DNA of 64,000 nucleotides, taken from NCBI RefSeq assembly GCF_014243445.1, contig NZ_JACLQD010000002.1:496001-560000 (forward strand), in the 5' to 3' direction. The position numbers and the translations under genes are program-made. A model generated the notes under the pieces. The model was given only the letters and a program-made list of their open reading frames with translations. It had not been told where the DNA came from and made no database searches. Each line of letters starts with the position of its first letter. The stretch's first letter is position 1. Below are positions 18,358 through 28,959 of this stretch, one piece after another. Source of the stretch: Paragemmobacter straminiformis. GTDB lineage: Bacteria; Pseudomonadota; Alphaproteobacteria; Rhodobacterales; Rhodobacteraceae.

Positions 18358-19683
18358 TTGCCCGAAGATGACGAGGACGACTTCCTGCCCCTGCGGCGGG
18401 AAGAGCGTGACCGTTCGACCGCCGCCGAGGTGATGCGCGCCTATGTGCTGCATCCTGACATACGCGCCGCGAAATCGCGCCGCCTGCCCGAGCATGGCCT
18501 GGCCGAGGCTGTCAGCCTTGCCGCCGCGCTGCCGGATATGGAGGTGGTCGGATCAGAGGTGGTGCGCCTGCCGCGTCTGCAACCGGGGATGCTGTTCGGC
18601 ACCGGCAAGGTCGAGGAGCTGAAGGCGAAGTTCGAGGCGCTGGACGTGGGGCTGGTGCTGGTGGACGGGCCGGTTTCGCCCGTGCAGCAAAGGAACCTCG
18701 AAAAGGAATGGGGCGTCAAGCTGCTGGACCGGACGGGTCTGATCCTTGAAATTTTTGCCGACAGGGCGCGGACACGCGAGGGCGTGTTGCAGGTCGAGCT
18801 TGCGGCGCTGTCTTACCAGCGGACGCGTCTGGTGCGGGCATGGACCCACCTCGAACGGCAGCGCGGGGGCTTCGGCTTCGTCGGCGGTCCGGGCGAGACG
18901 CAGATCGAGGCCGACCGCCGCGCCATCGACGATCAGGTGATCCGGCTGAAGCGGCAGTTGGACAAGGTCGTCAGAACGCGCGAGCTGCACCGCGCCTCGC
19001 GCCGGAAGGTGCCGTTTCCGATCGTGGCGCTGGTGGGCTATACCAACGCCGGAAAATCGACGCTGTTCAACCGGATGACGGGGGCCGATGTTCTGGCCAA
19101 GGACATGCTCTTTGCGACGCTTGACCCGACGATGCGGGGGGTGACGCTGCCTTCGGGGCGCAAGATCATCGTCTCGGATACGGTGGGTTTCATTTCCGAT
19201 CTGCCGACGCAACTGGTTGCCGCGTTCCGCGCCACGCTGGAAGAGGTGCTGGAAGCCGATCTCGTCGTGCATGTGCGCGATATCAGCCATCCCGAAAGCG
19301 CCGAACAGGCGGCGGATGTGGCCGATATCCTGCAATCGCTGGGGGTCAATGCGGCCACGCCGCAACTCGAGGTCTGGAACAAGCTCGATCTGGTCGATCC
19401 GAGCCAACGCGAGGCGCTGCGCGTTCAGGCCGAGACCCGCGAACGGGTGTTCCCCGTCTCGGCCCTGACGGGCGAGGGGATCGGTCATCTGCTCGATGTG
19501 ATCTCGGGCGTGTTCGACGAGGAAAAGACCGAGCGCGTCATTGCCGTTCCCTTCAGCGATGGCCGCAGACGCGCCTGGCTGCATGCCGAAGGCGTGGTGC
19601 TGGCGGAAGAGGCGACGGACACGGGCTTTGCCATGACCGTGCTTTGGACCGCGCGGCAGGAAAAGCGTTACCGCGACCTTTAG
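18358..19683 (+). CDS. hflX: ribosome-associated GTPase HflX
   Basis: An HflX GTPase, which binds and splits stalled or stressed 70S ribosomes. After an N-terminal HflX domain it shows the glycine-rich GGFGFVGGPGETQIE linker, G1 GYTNAGKST, G3 DTVGF and G4 NKLD. The hfq-hflX pairing is conserved widely. No ATG is available near the expected start; TTG at 18358 is used, with an in-frame ATT 9 bases earlier as the alternative, so the first few residues are uncertain. Confidence 0.92.
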   Translation: MPEDDEDDFLPLRREERDRSTAAEVMRAYVLHPDIRAAKSRRLPEHGLAEAVSLAAALPDMEVVGSEVVRLPRLQPGMLFGTGKVEELKAKFEALDVGLVLVDGPVSPVQQRNLEKEWGVKLLDRTGLILEIFADRARTREGVLQVELAALSYQRTRLVRAWTHLERQRGGFGFVGGPGETQIEADRRAIDDQVIRLKRQLDKVVRTRELHRASRRKVPFPIVALVGYTNAGKSTLFNRMTGADVLAKDMLFATLDPTMRGVTLPSGRKIIVSDTVGFISDLPTQLVAAFRATLEEVLEADLVVHVRDISHPESAEQAADVADILQSLGVNAATPQLEVWNKLDLVDPSQREALRVQAETRERVFPVSALTGEGIGHLLDVISGVFDEEKTERVIAVPFSDGRRRAWLHAEGVVLAEEATDTGFAMTVLWTARQEKRYRDL

Positions 19684-19690
19684 GCCGCAG

Positions 19691-20065
19691 TCAGGCGTCT
19701 TTGCGGTTGCCCAGAATGTCGGGCAACCGGCGTTCGACCCATTTCGCAAGCCCGTTGACGAGAACCGCCGCTTCGGCCCCGATTTCGGTCAGCGAATAGT
19801 CGACATGCGGCGGCACCACGTCATGCGCCACGCGCAGGACCATGCCGTCGGCTTCCAGCCCCTGAAGTGTCTGGGCCAGCATGCGTTCGCTGACATCGCC
19901 CAAGGCGCGGCGCAGCTGCGAGAAGCGCAGCGTCCGGCCCTGAAGCGCCACGAGAATCAACGCGCCCCAACGGCTGGTCAGGTGTTGCAGCACCTGCCGC
20001 GACGGGCAAAGCGGGTGCAGGACATCGGGTTTCGGACCGAGCGGCGGGACGGGATAGTCCTTCAT
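19691..20065 (-). CDS. HxlR-family transcriptional regulator
   Basis: A 124-residue winged-helix regulator. The family hallmarks are CPSRQVLQHLTSRWGALILVALQGRTLRFSQLRRALGDVSERMLAQTLQGLEADGMVLR. The conserved Cys near the N-terminus is the sensing residue in redox-responsive members such as QorR and HypR. It diverges from an SDR-type quinone reductase gene, a very common pairing. I start at MKDYPVPP; the longer reading crosses the operator region. Confidence 0.88.
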   Translation of the reverse strand: MKDYPVPPLGPKPDVLHPLCPSRQVLQHLTSRWGALILVALQGRTLRFSQLRRALGDVSERMLAQTLQGLEADGMVLRVAHDVVPPHVDYSLTEIGAEAAVLVNGLAKWVERRLPDILGNRKDA

Positions 20066-20110
20066 GCGGCAGACCTGTGCGCGGGGTGGGAATACTAACA
20101 GAAATGTACG

Positions 20111-20129
20111 TACTTCCTTTTCGTAAGTA
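20111..20129. promoter_or_regulatory. HxlR-type operator between divergent genes
   Basis: TACTT, nine bases, AAGTA forms an inverted repeat within an AT-rich patch (GTACTTCCTTTTCGTAAGTA) in the short space between the HxlR gene and the SDR gene. TACTTac/gtAAGTA half-sites recur before HxlR-controlled quinone reductase genes, so this is the probable shared operator. Confidence 0.6.
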
Positions 20130-20170
20130 AAGGCGTAACTGGGTGGGATCGTCATTCAAGGAGAACGATC

Positions 20171-21004
20171 ATGACCATCGCCATCACGGGTTCGACCGGA
20201 CAGTTGGGCCGGCTTGCGCTTGCCGCCGTAGCGGCACGCGGCGGGCGGGCCATCGCGCTGGCGCGCGATCCGGCCAAGGCTGCGGGGCTTGGCGCCGAGG
20301 CGCGCGCCTTTGACTACAACGATCCCGCAACCTTTGGCGCCTTGGGCGGCGTCAGGACGCTGGTGCTGATTTCCTCGAGCGATTTCACCGACCGTGTCGG
20401 GCAGCACAGGCGGGTCATCGACGCGGCCAAGGCTGCGGGCGTGGGGCGGGTGATCTATACCAGCCTTCTGAAAGCCGACCGCTCGCCGATGATCCTTGCT
20501 GCCGACCACAAGGCGACCGAGGGGTATCTTGCGGCGTCGGGGTTGAAGACGACGCTGCTGCGGAACGGGTGGTATACGGAAAACCACACCGGCAGCCTTG
20601 GTGGTGCCATTGCGGCGGGCGCGCTGATCGGTTCGGCAGGGGCGGGGCGGTTCAGTGCTGCGGCACGGGCGGATTATGCCGAGGCGATTGCCGTGACCGC
20701 CCTTGGTGACGGGCATGACGGCAAGGTCTACGAATTGGGCGGAGACGCGGCCTACAGCCTTGCCGAGATGGCCGCCGAGGTGTCGCGCCAGACCGGAAAG
20801 GCAATTGGTTACAACGATCTGCCGCCCGATGTTTATGCGGGCATCCTGCAATCCTTCGGCCTGCCCGAAGGCTTTGCGACCGTGCTGGCGGACAGCGATG
20901 TCCAAGCGGCGCAGGGGGCGCTCGAGGATGGTTCGGGAACGCTGTCGCGCCTGATCGGGCGACCGACGACAACGCTGGCGGCTGCGGTCGCGGCGGCGCT
21001 TTAG
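20171..21004 (+). CDS. NmrA/QorB-like NAD(P)H quinone oxidoreductase
   Basis: A 277-residue atypical SDR with the N-terminal nucleotide motif TGSTGQLGRLAL and the segment IYTSLLKADRSPM. This matches the QorB/azoreductase-like NmrA subgroup that reduces quinones with NADPH. The last helices resemble the family's substrate domain. The divergent HxlR regulator points to induction by quinones or reactive electrophiles. A good RBS (AAGGAGAA) precedes the ATG. Confidence 0.82.
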   Translation: MTIAITGSTGQLGRLALAAVAARGGRAIALARDPAKAAGLGAEARAFDYNDPATFGALGGVRTLVLISSSDFTDRVGQHRRVIDAAKAAGVGRVIYTSLLKADRSPMILAADHKATEGYLAASGLKTTLLRNGWYTENHTGSLGGAIAAGALIGSAGAGRFSAAARADYAEAIAVTALGDGHDGKVYELGGDAAYSLAEMAAEVSRQTGKAIGYNDLPPDVYAGILQSFGLPEGFATVLADSDVQAAQGALEDGSGTLSRLIGRPTTTLAAAVAAAL

Positions 21005-21501
21005 GCCAAGGGCCAAGCGGCGCGGGGAAGGGCGAGGTAGACGGAATCGCACCATTCCTCGCGCCATTTCATGGTGCGTTCGGCCCGTCCGGTTTCGGTA
21101 AAGCCGAGGCGGGCCAGAAGGCGCAGCGAGGGCGTGTTCCTCGGGTCCGCCTCGGCCACCAGTTCGGGCATGTCGTGGCGGTCGAAAAGATGGGTGATGA
21201 CAGCCGTCATCGCCTCGGAGGCAAGGCCCGCGCCCTGATGGTCGGGGTGGAGCAGGAAGCCCACTTCGGGGCGGCGCCACATGCCGGCCTTGCCGATGAC
21301 GCGGCCCTCGCGTTCGATCAGGTAGTCATCGGCATCGGGGGCCGCGATCATGCGGTCAAGCCAGTCGCGGCTTTCGTCGATGCTGTCATGTTCGGGCCGC
21401 GACCAGTAGCGCATGGCGCGGGGGTCCGAGAGCATGGAATGCACATCGGCCAGATCGTCGGGCCGCGCGCGGCGCAGGATCAGGCGTGCGGTGTGGATCA
21501 T
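21001..21501 (-). CDS. GNAT-family N-acetyltransferase (RimJ/RimL-like)
   Basis: A 166-residue acetyltransferase opening IHTARLILRRARPDDLADV, typical of RimJ/RimL-type GNATs. The acetyl-CoA site appears in GFLLHPDHQGAGLASEAM, and NTPSLRLLARLGFTETGR is the conserved motif B region. The substrate is unknown. Its ATG overlaps the stop of the upstream acylase gene by four bases and its own 3' end overlaps the convergent SDR gene by four bases. Confidence 0.8.
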   Translation of the reverse strand: MIHTARLILRRARPDDLADVHSMLSDPRAMRYWSRPEHDSIDESRDWLDRMIAAPDADDYLIEREGRVIGKAGMWRRPEVGFLLHPDHQGAGLASEAMTAVITHLFDRHDMPELVAEADPRNTPSLRLLARLGFTETGRAERTMKWREEWCDSVYLALPRAAWPLA

Positions 21502-23963
21502 GGCGCGGGGGTCAGATGCGTGATGCCCACCGCCGCCGCGCGGGCAAGTTCGGGGTCGAGCGACATGGGGATATATTCGCCCCTGCGCCACAACTCGCCC
21601 AGATCGTCGTAAAAGCGCGAGAGCGGGTGGCCCGATTGGCCTGTCGAGATGATGAAAACCGAAGAATCAGGGTCGGCGAAGTCGTAGACGCCGCGATAGC
21701 CCGCGCCGTGGACGTTGAGGAAGGGATCAGGCTCGGTGCCCTTGGTGACGCCGCGCATCAGGGTGTTGTCGTCGCCGCTGGTCGACTGGCGGATGTTGAC
21801 GAAATGGCGCAGGCCCGGAACCTGACCGAGGATCGGGTGATCCTGCGCCGCCTGATGCGCATCGCCCCAGCGCCAGCTTTCGGGGTTGGGCCCGTAGGTT
21901 TCGGTCAGCTTCAGCAGCGCATCGTCAAGCGCCATGCGGGCGGTGTCGGTGCAGCTTTCCACCACGGCCGATTGCACCACGTCGCACCAGATGCTTGCGC
22001 CGTCGATGTTGCGGTAGATGCGTTCGATCAGCAGCGGTTCGACATGGGTGAAGCTGTCGGCCAGAGGGCCGAGTTCGTCGCGGATCAGCCGGTCCTGAAG
22101 CGCGCGCAGCCATGCCTGATAGATCAGCGGTTCGGGCAGGTGTTCGTTCATTTCGCCGTTCCAGGCGGCAAGCAGCGCCAGCGCGCGTTGGCGCAGGCGG
22201 TCGGGGGTGCCTTCGGGTGCCGCTTCGCCGGTGAACCACAGGTCGGCCCCGATCAGTGGCAAAAGCGAACGGGCGGTAAAGGATACGGTGTCGAGCTGCG
22301 CCTCGATGAAGCTTTCGCGGGTGTGGACCTCGCGTTCCTTCATCAGCCCCAGCCAGCGCTGGATGCGCTGCGTGTCGCCCCAGTCGTAGCTGACATGGTT
22401 CGGGAAGGGGCGGTCGACGGTCTTGTTGTTGGTGTTGCCCAGCAGGCCCGAGCGGGGGTTCACCTCGCGCGGGTTGTCCTCGTAGGGGAACAGGCCCTGC
22501 CAGCGGTTCGTGGCGATCCACCCCGGCGAGGGCATGCGCCCCTTGCTCTGGTTCGCGGGGTCGCGCCGGGGCATGGCGCCGATCACTTGCAGGGCGATGC
22601 CCTTCTGGTCGGCCAGCATCAGGTTCTGCGAGGGGGCGATGAAAAGCCGCCCCGCCTCGATCGCCTGATCGACGGTCTTGGACTGCATCATGCGGATGGC
22701 TGCGGTCATGGTCGTGTCGCGGTCCGACAGGGCCGTCCAGGAAAGCGAGACGACATGGCCCGAAGGGGTGATGGAGGCGAGGTCGTAATGCGTGCCGGGC
22801 AGGACGGGGCCGTTGTCGGTCCAGCGCAGGGTGATGGTGACGGGGGCGGCATCCTTGACGGTGATGATCGATTTGCGCGTGGCAAAGGGCTTCCATCCCG
22901 TGGGGGTGCGGTATTCCTCGGGGTTCGCGGGGTTCACTTCCTCGATGTAAAGGTCCTGATCGTCGAGGTAGCTCGAGGTGAGGCCCCAGCCCAGCACATC
23001 GGAACGGCCGACAAGAACGGCAGGAATGCCGGGGATCGTGGCACCGATCACGCCGCCCGATTGCAGTTGCAGGCGGGCCAGATACCACAGCGACGGCGCG
23101 GTGAAGCCAAGATGCGGATCGTTCGCCAGAAGCGCGCCACCTGCCGCAGACCGGTTCGGGGCGGCCGCCCATGCGTTCGAGGCCCCCGCCATGCCAAGCT
23201 GCGGCACGGGCGAGAGCGGATCGGTCGATGCCATGCGCAGCGGCGCCGCCGAGGGGGCGACGGTGGGAAAGAGGCTGGCATAATCGGGCAGGGCCATGAC
23301 GCCCTGTCCCGGATCATCGGGCAGGATGTCCCTGACGCGGGAGGCGGGCAGCAGCAGCGAGATCCGGGCGCGCAGCACCTCGTTTTCAAGCTGGCCGGTC
23401 AGTTGCAGCGCCATCAGCTTGATGAGGGCGATGGAATCGGCCGGTTGCCACGCGGCGATTTCATTGGTGAAGAAAAAGAACTCGGGCGCGCCACGGCCAA
23501 GCGCATCCTTGTTGACCTGCTCGATCCATGCGTTGACGCCGCGCGAATAGGCGTCGAGCGCGCGTCTTGTCGCGGCGTCCTGCGCGGCGAGCGAGGCCTG
23601 CGCGAGGGTATAAAGGTCATAGCGGCGCGTCAGCTCGTCGATGCGCAGGGTGCGGGTGCCGAAAACCTCGGACAGGCGGCCCTGTGCGGTGCGGCGCAGC
23701 ATGGTCATCTGCCAAAGACGGTCCTGCGCATGGGCAAAGCCGAGGGCGAAGAACACGTCCTCGTCGGTCTTGCCGAAGATATGCGGCACGTTGTCGTTGT
23801 TGCGCACCACCTCGACCGGCGCGGACAGGCCGGACAGGCTGTAGTCGGCCGAATAGTCGGGAAGCGAGCGCGACAGGAAGTAATAGGCCACCAGCAGGGC
23901 CAGCAGCGACAGCACGACGAGTGCCGAGACAAGACGCAAGAGCCAACGGAAGACGAGATACAT
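21498..23963 (-). CDS. penicillin-acylase-family Ntn hydrolase
   Basis: An 821-residue protein with an N-terminal membrane helix (about residues 9-30), then the alpha-subunit region (VPHIFGKTDEDVFFALGFAHAQDRLWQM) and the autocatalytic cut site GASNAW, where Ser262 would become the N-terminal nucleophile of the beta subunit. Family members cleave penicillins, acyl-homoserine lactones or other amides in the periplasm. Substrate cannot be inferred. I start at MYLVFRW; the 30-residue longer form lacks a signal-like beginning. Confidence 0.85.
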   Translation of the reverse strand: MYLVFRWLLRLVSALVVLSLLALLVAYYFLSRSLPDYSADYSLSGLSAPVEVVRNNDNVPHIFGKTDEDVFFALGFAHAQDRLWQMTMLRRTAQGRLSEVFGTRTLRIDELTRRYDLYTLAQASLAAQDAATRRALDAYSRGVNAWIEQVNKDALGRGAPEFFFFTNEIAAWQPADSIALIKLMALQLTGQLENEVLRARISLLLPASRVRDILPDDPGQGVMALPDYASLFPTVAPSAAPLRMASTDPLSPVPQLGMAGASNAWAAAPNRSAAGGALLANDPHLGFTAPSLWYLARLQLQSGGVIGATIPGIPAVLVGRSDVLGWGLTSSYLDDQDLYIEEVNPANPEEYRTPTGWKPFATRKSIITVKDAAPVTITLRWTDNGPVLPGTHYDLASITPSGHVVSLSWTALSDRDTTMTAAIRMMQSKTVDQAIEAGRLFIAPSQNLMLADQKGIALQVIGAMPRRDPANQSKGRMPSPGWIATNRWQGLFPYEDNPREVNPRSGLLGNTNNKTVDRPFPNHVSYDWGDTQRIQRWLGLMKEREVHTRESFIEAQLDTVSFTARSLLPLIGADLWFTGEAAPEGTPDRLRQRALALLAAWNGEMNEHLPEPLIYQAWLRALQDRLIRDELGPLADSFTHVEPLLIERIYRNIDGASIWCDVVQSAVVESCTDTARMALDDALLKLTETYGPNPESWRWGDAHQAAQDHPILGQVPGLRHFVNIRQSTSGDDNTLMRGVTKGTEPDPFLNVHGAGYRGVYDFADPDSSVFIISTGQSGHPLSRFYDDLGELWRRGEYIPMSLDPELARAAAVGITHLTPAP

Positions 23964-24076
23964 CGGTGACCAGCTCTTTGCCTGTGGCGGAAGGGGGGGT
24001 TCTTGACCTGCGTGCTGCGATGGTTTCCTAGTCGAGAACGTGCCGGAGGGCAACGCTTGGGCAAAGGGGTAGGCGG

Positions 24077-24946
24077 ATGGCGAAACTTGCGTTTCTGGGC
24101 TTGGGCGTGATGGGCGGCCCGATGGCGCGGCATTTGGCGGCCAAGGGGCACGAGGTGACGGTTTACAACCGCACCGCCGCGCGGGCCGAGGCCTGGGTCG
24201 CGGCCCACGGCGGACGCCACGCGCCGACCCCGCGCGCCGCCGCTTCGGGGGCCGATGTGGTGCTGGCCTGCGTCGGCAACGACGACGACCTGCGGGCTGT
24301 CTGCACCGGGCCGGACGGGGCCTTTGCCGGAATGTCGAAGGGCGCGCTTTTCATCGACCATACGACGGTTTCGGCGCAGGTGACGCGCGAGTTGGCCGAG
24401 GCGGCGGCGGCGCTCGGGATCGGGTTCGTCGATGCGCCGGTGTCGGGCGGTCAGGCCGGAGCGGAAAACGGGGTGCTGTCGGTCATGTGCGGCGGGACCG
24501 GGGATGATTATGCGCGGGCCGAGCCGGTGATTGCTGCCTATGCGCGGGTCTGCAAGCGTCTGGGCGAAAGCGGGGCGGGGCAGCTGGCCAAGATGATGAA
24601 CCAGATCTGCATCGCGGGTCTGGTGCAGGGGCTGGCCGAGGCGCTGGCCTTTGGCGAGAAGGCAGGGCTGGACGGCGAGGCGGTGGTCGAGGTGATCTCG
24701 CAGGGGGCGGCGGGATCGTGGCAGATGGTGAACCGCCACAAGACCATGCTGGCGGGCACCTTCGACTTCGGCTTTGCCGTGGACTGGATGCGCAAGGATC
24801 TGAAGATCTGCCTTGAAACCGCCGACGAGATCGGGGCCAGCCTGCCCGTGACCGCGCTTGTGGACCAGTTCTACAAGGACGTGCAGCAGATGGGTGGCGG
24901 GCGCAACGACACCTCGAGCCTGATCCGCCGCCTGCGCAAGGGCTAG
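24077..24946 (+). CDS. beta-hydroxyacid dehydrogenase (3-hydroxyisobutyrate dehydrogenase family)
   Basis: A 289-residue NAD(P)-dependent dehydrogenase. It has the Rossmann motif FLGLGVMGGPMARHL, the substrate motif DAPVSGGQAGAENG near residue 120 and the catalytic-Lys region GQLAKMMNQ near 172. Related enzymes act on 3-hydroxyisobutyrate, tartronate semialdehyde or succinic semialdehyde; the sequence alone does not decide. It diverges from the acylase gene and overlaps the convergent amidotransferase gene by four bases. Confidence 0.82.
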   Translation: MAKLAFLGLGVMGGPMARHLAAKGHEVTVYNRTAARAEAWVAAHGGRHAPTPRAAASGADVVLACVGNDDDLRAVCTGPDGAFAGMSKGALFIDHTTVSAQVTRELAEAAAALGIGFVDAPVSGGQAGAENGVLSVMCGGTGDDYARAEPVIAAYARVCKRLGESGAGQLAKMMNQICIAGLVQGLAEALAFGEKAGLDGEAVVEVISQGAAGSWQMVNRHKTMLAGTFDFGFAVDWMRKDLKICLETADEIGASLPVTALVDQFYKDVQQMGGGRNDTSSLIRRLRKG

Positions 24947-25641
24947 ATCAGCGCGACGAAGGCGCGGGCGATGGCAAGCCCCGTGGCATCGGCGGCCGCG
25001 CCGATGGTTGCGGCACGTTCGGCATGAAGGCACGCGCTCCATCCGGGTTCGAGCCTGTCGGTGATGTGGGGAAACTCGCGCGTCCAGTCGGCGACGAGGG
25101 CGCGCGAGGCCTCGAAATGGAATTGCATGCCATAGGTGGCGCGGCCGATGCGGAAGCACTGGTTCTGTGCCACGGGCGAAAGGGCAAGACGGGCGGCGCT
25201 TTCGGGCAGGCTGAAGGTGTCGGAGTGCCACTGGAAGGTGGGAAAGCGGTCGGGCAGGTGCGACAGCACCGGATCGGTCTGGCCCTCGCCGGTCAGCGCA
25301 ACCTCGCGCCAGCCGAATTCGGGCGCGGTGCCAAGGTGGTTTTCCGCCCCGAAGCCACGGGCAAGAAGCTGCGCGCCAAGACAGATGCCCAGCACCGCGC
25401 GGCCGGTTTCCGACGTGTCGCGCATCAGTGCGGACAGGGCGGGCAGATAGGGATGCGTGTCGTCCGACCGCGCGGATTGCTCGCCCCCGAACACGACCAG
25501 CGCGTCATGCGCGCCGGCCTCGGGGAGGCGGCCGTCGTGCCAGGGTTTGTAAAGGTCGATCCGCGCGGCCTGTTCATGCAGGGCGACACCGACCTGTCCG
25601 TGATGGGTGATGCGGGTGTTCTCGACGATCGCGACGCGCAT
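24943..25641 (-). CDS. class I glutamine amidotransferase
   Basis: A 232-residue stand-alone GATase1 domain. The nucleophile elbow GICLGAQLLARGFG holds the catalytic Cys, and GMQFHFE holds the catalytic His-x-Glu. Free-standing members include gamma-glutamyl hydrolases and GuaA-like amidases; no synthase partner is adjacent, although guaB lies next door on the opposite strand. I start at MRVAIVENT. The longer reading runs through a GC hairpin and is not credible. Confidence 0.78.
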   Translation of the reverse strand: MRVAIVENTRITHHGQVGVALHEQAARIDLYKPWHDGRLPEAGAHDALVVFGGEQSARSDDTHPYLPALSALMRDTSETGRAVLGICLGAQLLARGFGAENHLGTAPEFGWREVALTGEGQTDPVLSHLPDRFPTFQWHSDTFSLPESAARLALSPVAQNQCFRIGRATYGMQFHFEASRALVADWTREFPHITDRLEPGWSACLHAERAATIGAAADATGLAIARAFVALI

Positions 25642-25705
25642 GGGGGCCTCTTGCTGTTCTGCGCGCCCCAATCTGCATGGCCTGTGCATCGCGGCAAGGG
25701 TAGAA

Positions 25706-25744
25706 GCGGGGGCCAACCCCCGCACCCCCGGGATATTTGGGCAG
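25706..25744. repeat. GC hairpin plus CCCCC-GGATATTT intergenic element
   Basis: GCGGGGG-ccaa-CCCCCGC is a perfect 7-bp hairpin, followed at once by CCCCCGGGATATTTGGGCAG. The latter is closely matched at 45656 (CCCCCCGAGGATATTTCGGGCA), also just after a G-run/C-run hairpin. I read the two as copies of a dispersed intergenic element. This one lies between the divergent amidotransferase and guaB genes. Confidence 0.5.
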
Positions 25745-25834
25745 TGTGAAAGCCGCAAGGGTTCCGGCCTTTGCCCAATTCCGCGTCATTGCGCGGGCCG
25801 CAGCGGGGTGCGGGGACGGAGTCCGGGGGGATGA

Positions 25835-27361
<1,527 letters not shown>

Positions 27362-27383
27362 CGCGCGCGCCTGACCAATTGCG

Positions 27384-27417
27384 AAAGCCCCGACCGGACC
27401 ACCCGGCCGGGGCTTTT
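27384..27417 (+). terminator. guaB intrinsic terminator
   Basis: AAAGCCCCGACCGG and CCGGCCGGGGCTTTT pair over 14 positions with one A.C mismatch and a short loop, and the right arm ends in four Ts. It starts 22 bases after the guaB stop. Confidence 0.8.
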
Positions 27418-27623
27418 CGATTCGCGGCGGGGGGCCGCGATTGGTGACAGCGGGGCCTGTGGCGGCGGGACGGGGGCGGTCATTGTTTCCGCGACAGGGC
27501 GGCGCGATCGGCCCGCGCCACGCCTTGGCCCAAGGGCTGCCATCTTCGGGTGGAACGCATGGGGCGCGAAGCCGGTGGGGGGCGCGACGCCCGTGCCACG
27601 CGTGCCGGACAGGGAGGCTGCCG

Positions 27624-28295
27624 ATGATCCCGAATGTGATCCACTTCATCTGGATGACCAAGGAAGCCGCGCGGATGGAGGACCCCATCCCCGACGAGGT
27701 GCGCGACCAGATCTTTCGCTGGCACCACCACGCGTCTGACTGCGCGATCCGCTGCTGGAGCTGGGCGGATTTCGAGGAACTGATGGACGACGCAGAGGGC
27801 AGGCGCACCATCGAGCTGATCCGCGCCTGTCGTCTGAATGCGATGAAGGCCGATATCATGCGGCTTGCCATCATCGCCCGTCTGGGCGGCATCTGGTCGG
27901 ATGTGAAGAACCGCCCGCGCATCGACCTGCGGGGGCAGCTTCCCTTGCAGGAAAAGCTGTTCATCGCCGAGCATTGGCCGATTCCGCAAAAGCCGGATAC
28001 GACGGGTTTCTATTCGAACAGTTTCTTCGGAGCCGAGGCGGACAACGGGTTCATCAACGCGACGCTTGCCTTTGCGCTTGAAAAGGTCGCGGCGCGGTCG
28101 GCCGAGGACAGCATCCCCTGGATCACCGGCGGCGGGGTGTTCACACGATTGGCAAGACGCGAGGGCATGGAACAGCCCTATCCCATCCGCGCCCAACTGT
28201 GCTGGCAGGACTGGATCCAGCGTGTCGGCATGGAATACAACAAGGGCGGCAAGCACTGGTCCGAACGCCAGAAGAGCGAGCCGCTTTACGCCTGA
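27624..28295 (+). CDS. GT32-like glycosyltransferase with altered DXD motif
   Basis: A 223-residue protein that opens IPNVIHFIWM, the start typical of GT32 (OCH1/capsular sugar transferases), and has KADIMRLAIIARLGGIWSDV at about residues 75-94, the nucleotide-sugar core. Where GT32 enzymes have a metal-binding DXD, this protein reads DVK (93-95), so classic metal-dependent catalysis is doubtful. GGAGG lies 8 bases before the ATG. No other surface-sugar genes are adjacent. Confidence 0.7.
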   Translation: MIPNVIHFIWMTKEAARMEDPIPDEVRDQIFRWHHHASDCAIRCWSWADFEELMDDAEGRRTIELIRACRLNAMKADIMRLAIIARLGGIWSDVKNRPRIDLRGQLPLQEKLFIAEHWPIPQKPDTTGFYSNSFFGAEADNGFINATLAFALEKVAARSAEDSIPWITGGGVFTRLARREGMEQPYPIRAQLCWQDWIQRVGMEYNKGGKHWSERQKSEPLYA

Positions 28296-28323
28296 GACGG
28301 CGCATGTGGCGGCCCGCCCGCGG

Positions 28324-28959
28324 TCAGGCGCGCAAGAGCGCCAGATCGGCCCTGAGCCAGAGCATGTAGCACAGCACCAGCAGCGCGCTGGCAGCCAACG
28401 CTTGGCCGCCACCCGTGGCAAGCGCGGCCTGAGCCTGAAGCAGGACCGCGACCAGCGCCGGACCACGGCTTGCGACCACGATCAGCCGAAAGGCGCGCGG
28501 ACCAAAGGGCAGCCGCGCCTGAACCTGCGGCGGCAGCGCGCTGCCGAACTTGCCCGCCGCATGCATCAGCCCCGAGGTCGCGGCCAGAACCGGCTGCCCG
28601 AGAAGCAACAGCCCCAACCCGAGAAGCAGCGCGCCATAGCCCGAGGACAGGTCTCCGGTCCGGTTCAGCCGCGCATCGGGCGGGGCGCCCTTGGACCATG
28701 CGCGGTGATAGCGCTCGCCACTCCAGAAGAACACCAGCATGGCAAGGGTGATGGCGGTCGCCCCGAGACTGCCTGCCAGATAGTCGAGGATGGCAAAGGC
28801 CCCGTTGGTGAGGCCCGCGCCCTGAACCGCCATCGCCGCCGAGATGTGCAGCGCAAGACCTCCCATCAGACCAAGCCCGTTGCCAAGGTTGTAAAGCCCG
28901 CCCGGACCGCTGAGGCGCAGCGCGATTTCACGGTTCATCGAGACGAGTTGCAGGGTCAT
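28324..28959 (-). CDS. integral membrane protein, unknown function
   Basis: A 211-residue protein with about five hydrophobic segments, among them residues 24-44, 58-80, 108-130 and 160-205, and a positively charged loop (SGERYHRAWSKGAPPDARLNR). A strong GGAGG Shine-Dalgarno sits 5 bases before the start. I do not recognise the family. It converges on the GT32 gene, the two stops being about 30 bases apart; each stop lies in CGCCTGA/TCAGGCG, which may pair as a weak bidirectional hairpin. Confidence 0.6.
   Translation of the reverse strand: MTLQLVSMNREIALRLSGPGGLYNLGNGLGLMGGLALHISAAMAVQGAGLTNGAFAILDYLAGSLGATAITLAMLVFFWSGERYHRAWSKGAPPDARLNRTGDLSSGYGALLLGLGLLLLGQPVLAATSGLMHAAGKFGSALPPQVQARLPFGPRAFRLIVVASRGPALVAVLLQAQAALATGGGQALAASALLVLCYMLWLRADLALLRA

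Noticed and set aside
21486-23969. 827-residue open frame antisense to the penicillin-acylase gene
   Set aside because: The opposite strand encodes a clear acylase with its catalytic Ser; this frame has no recognisable domain.
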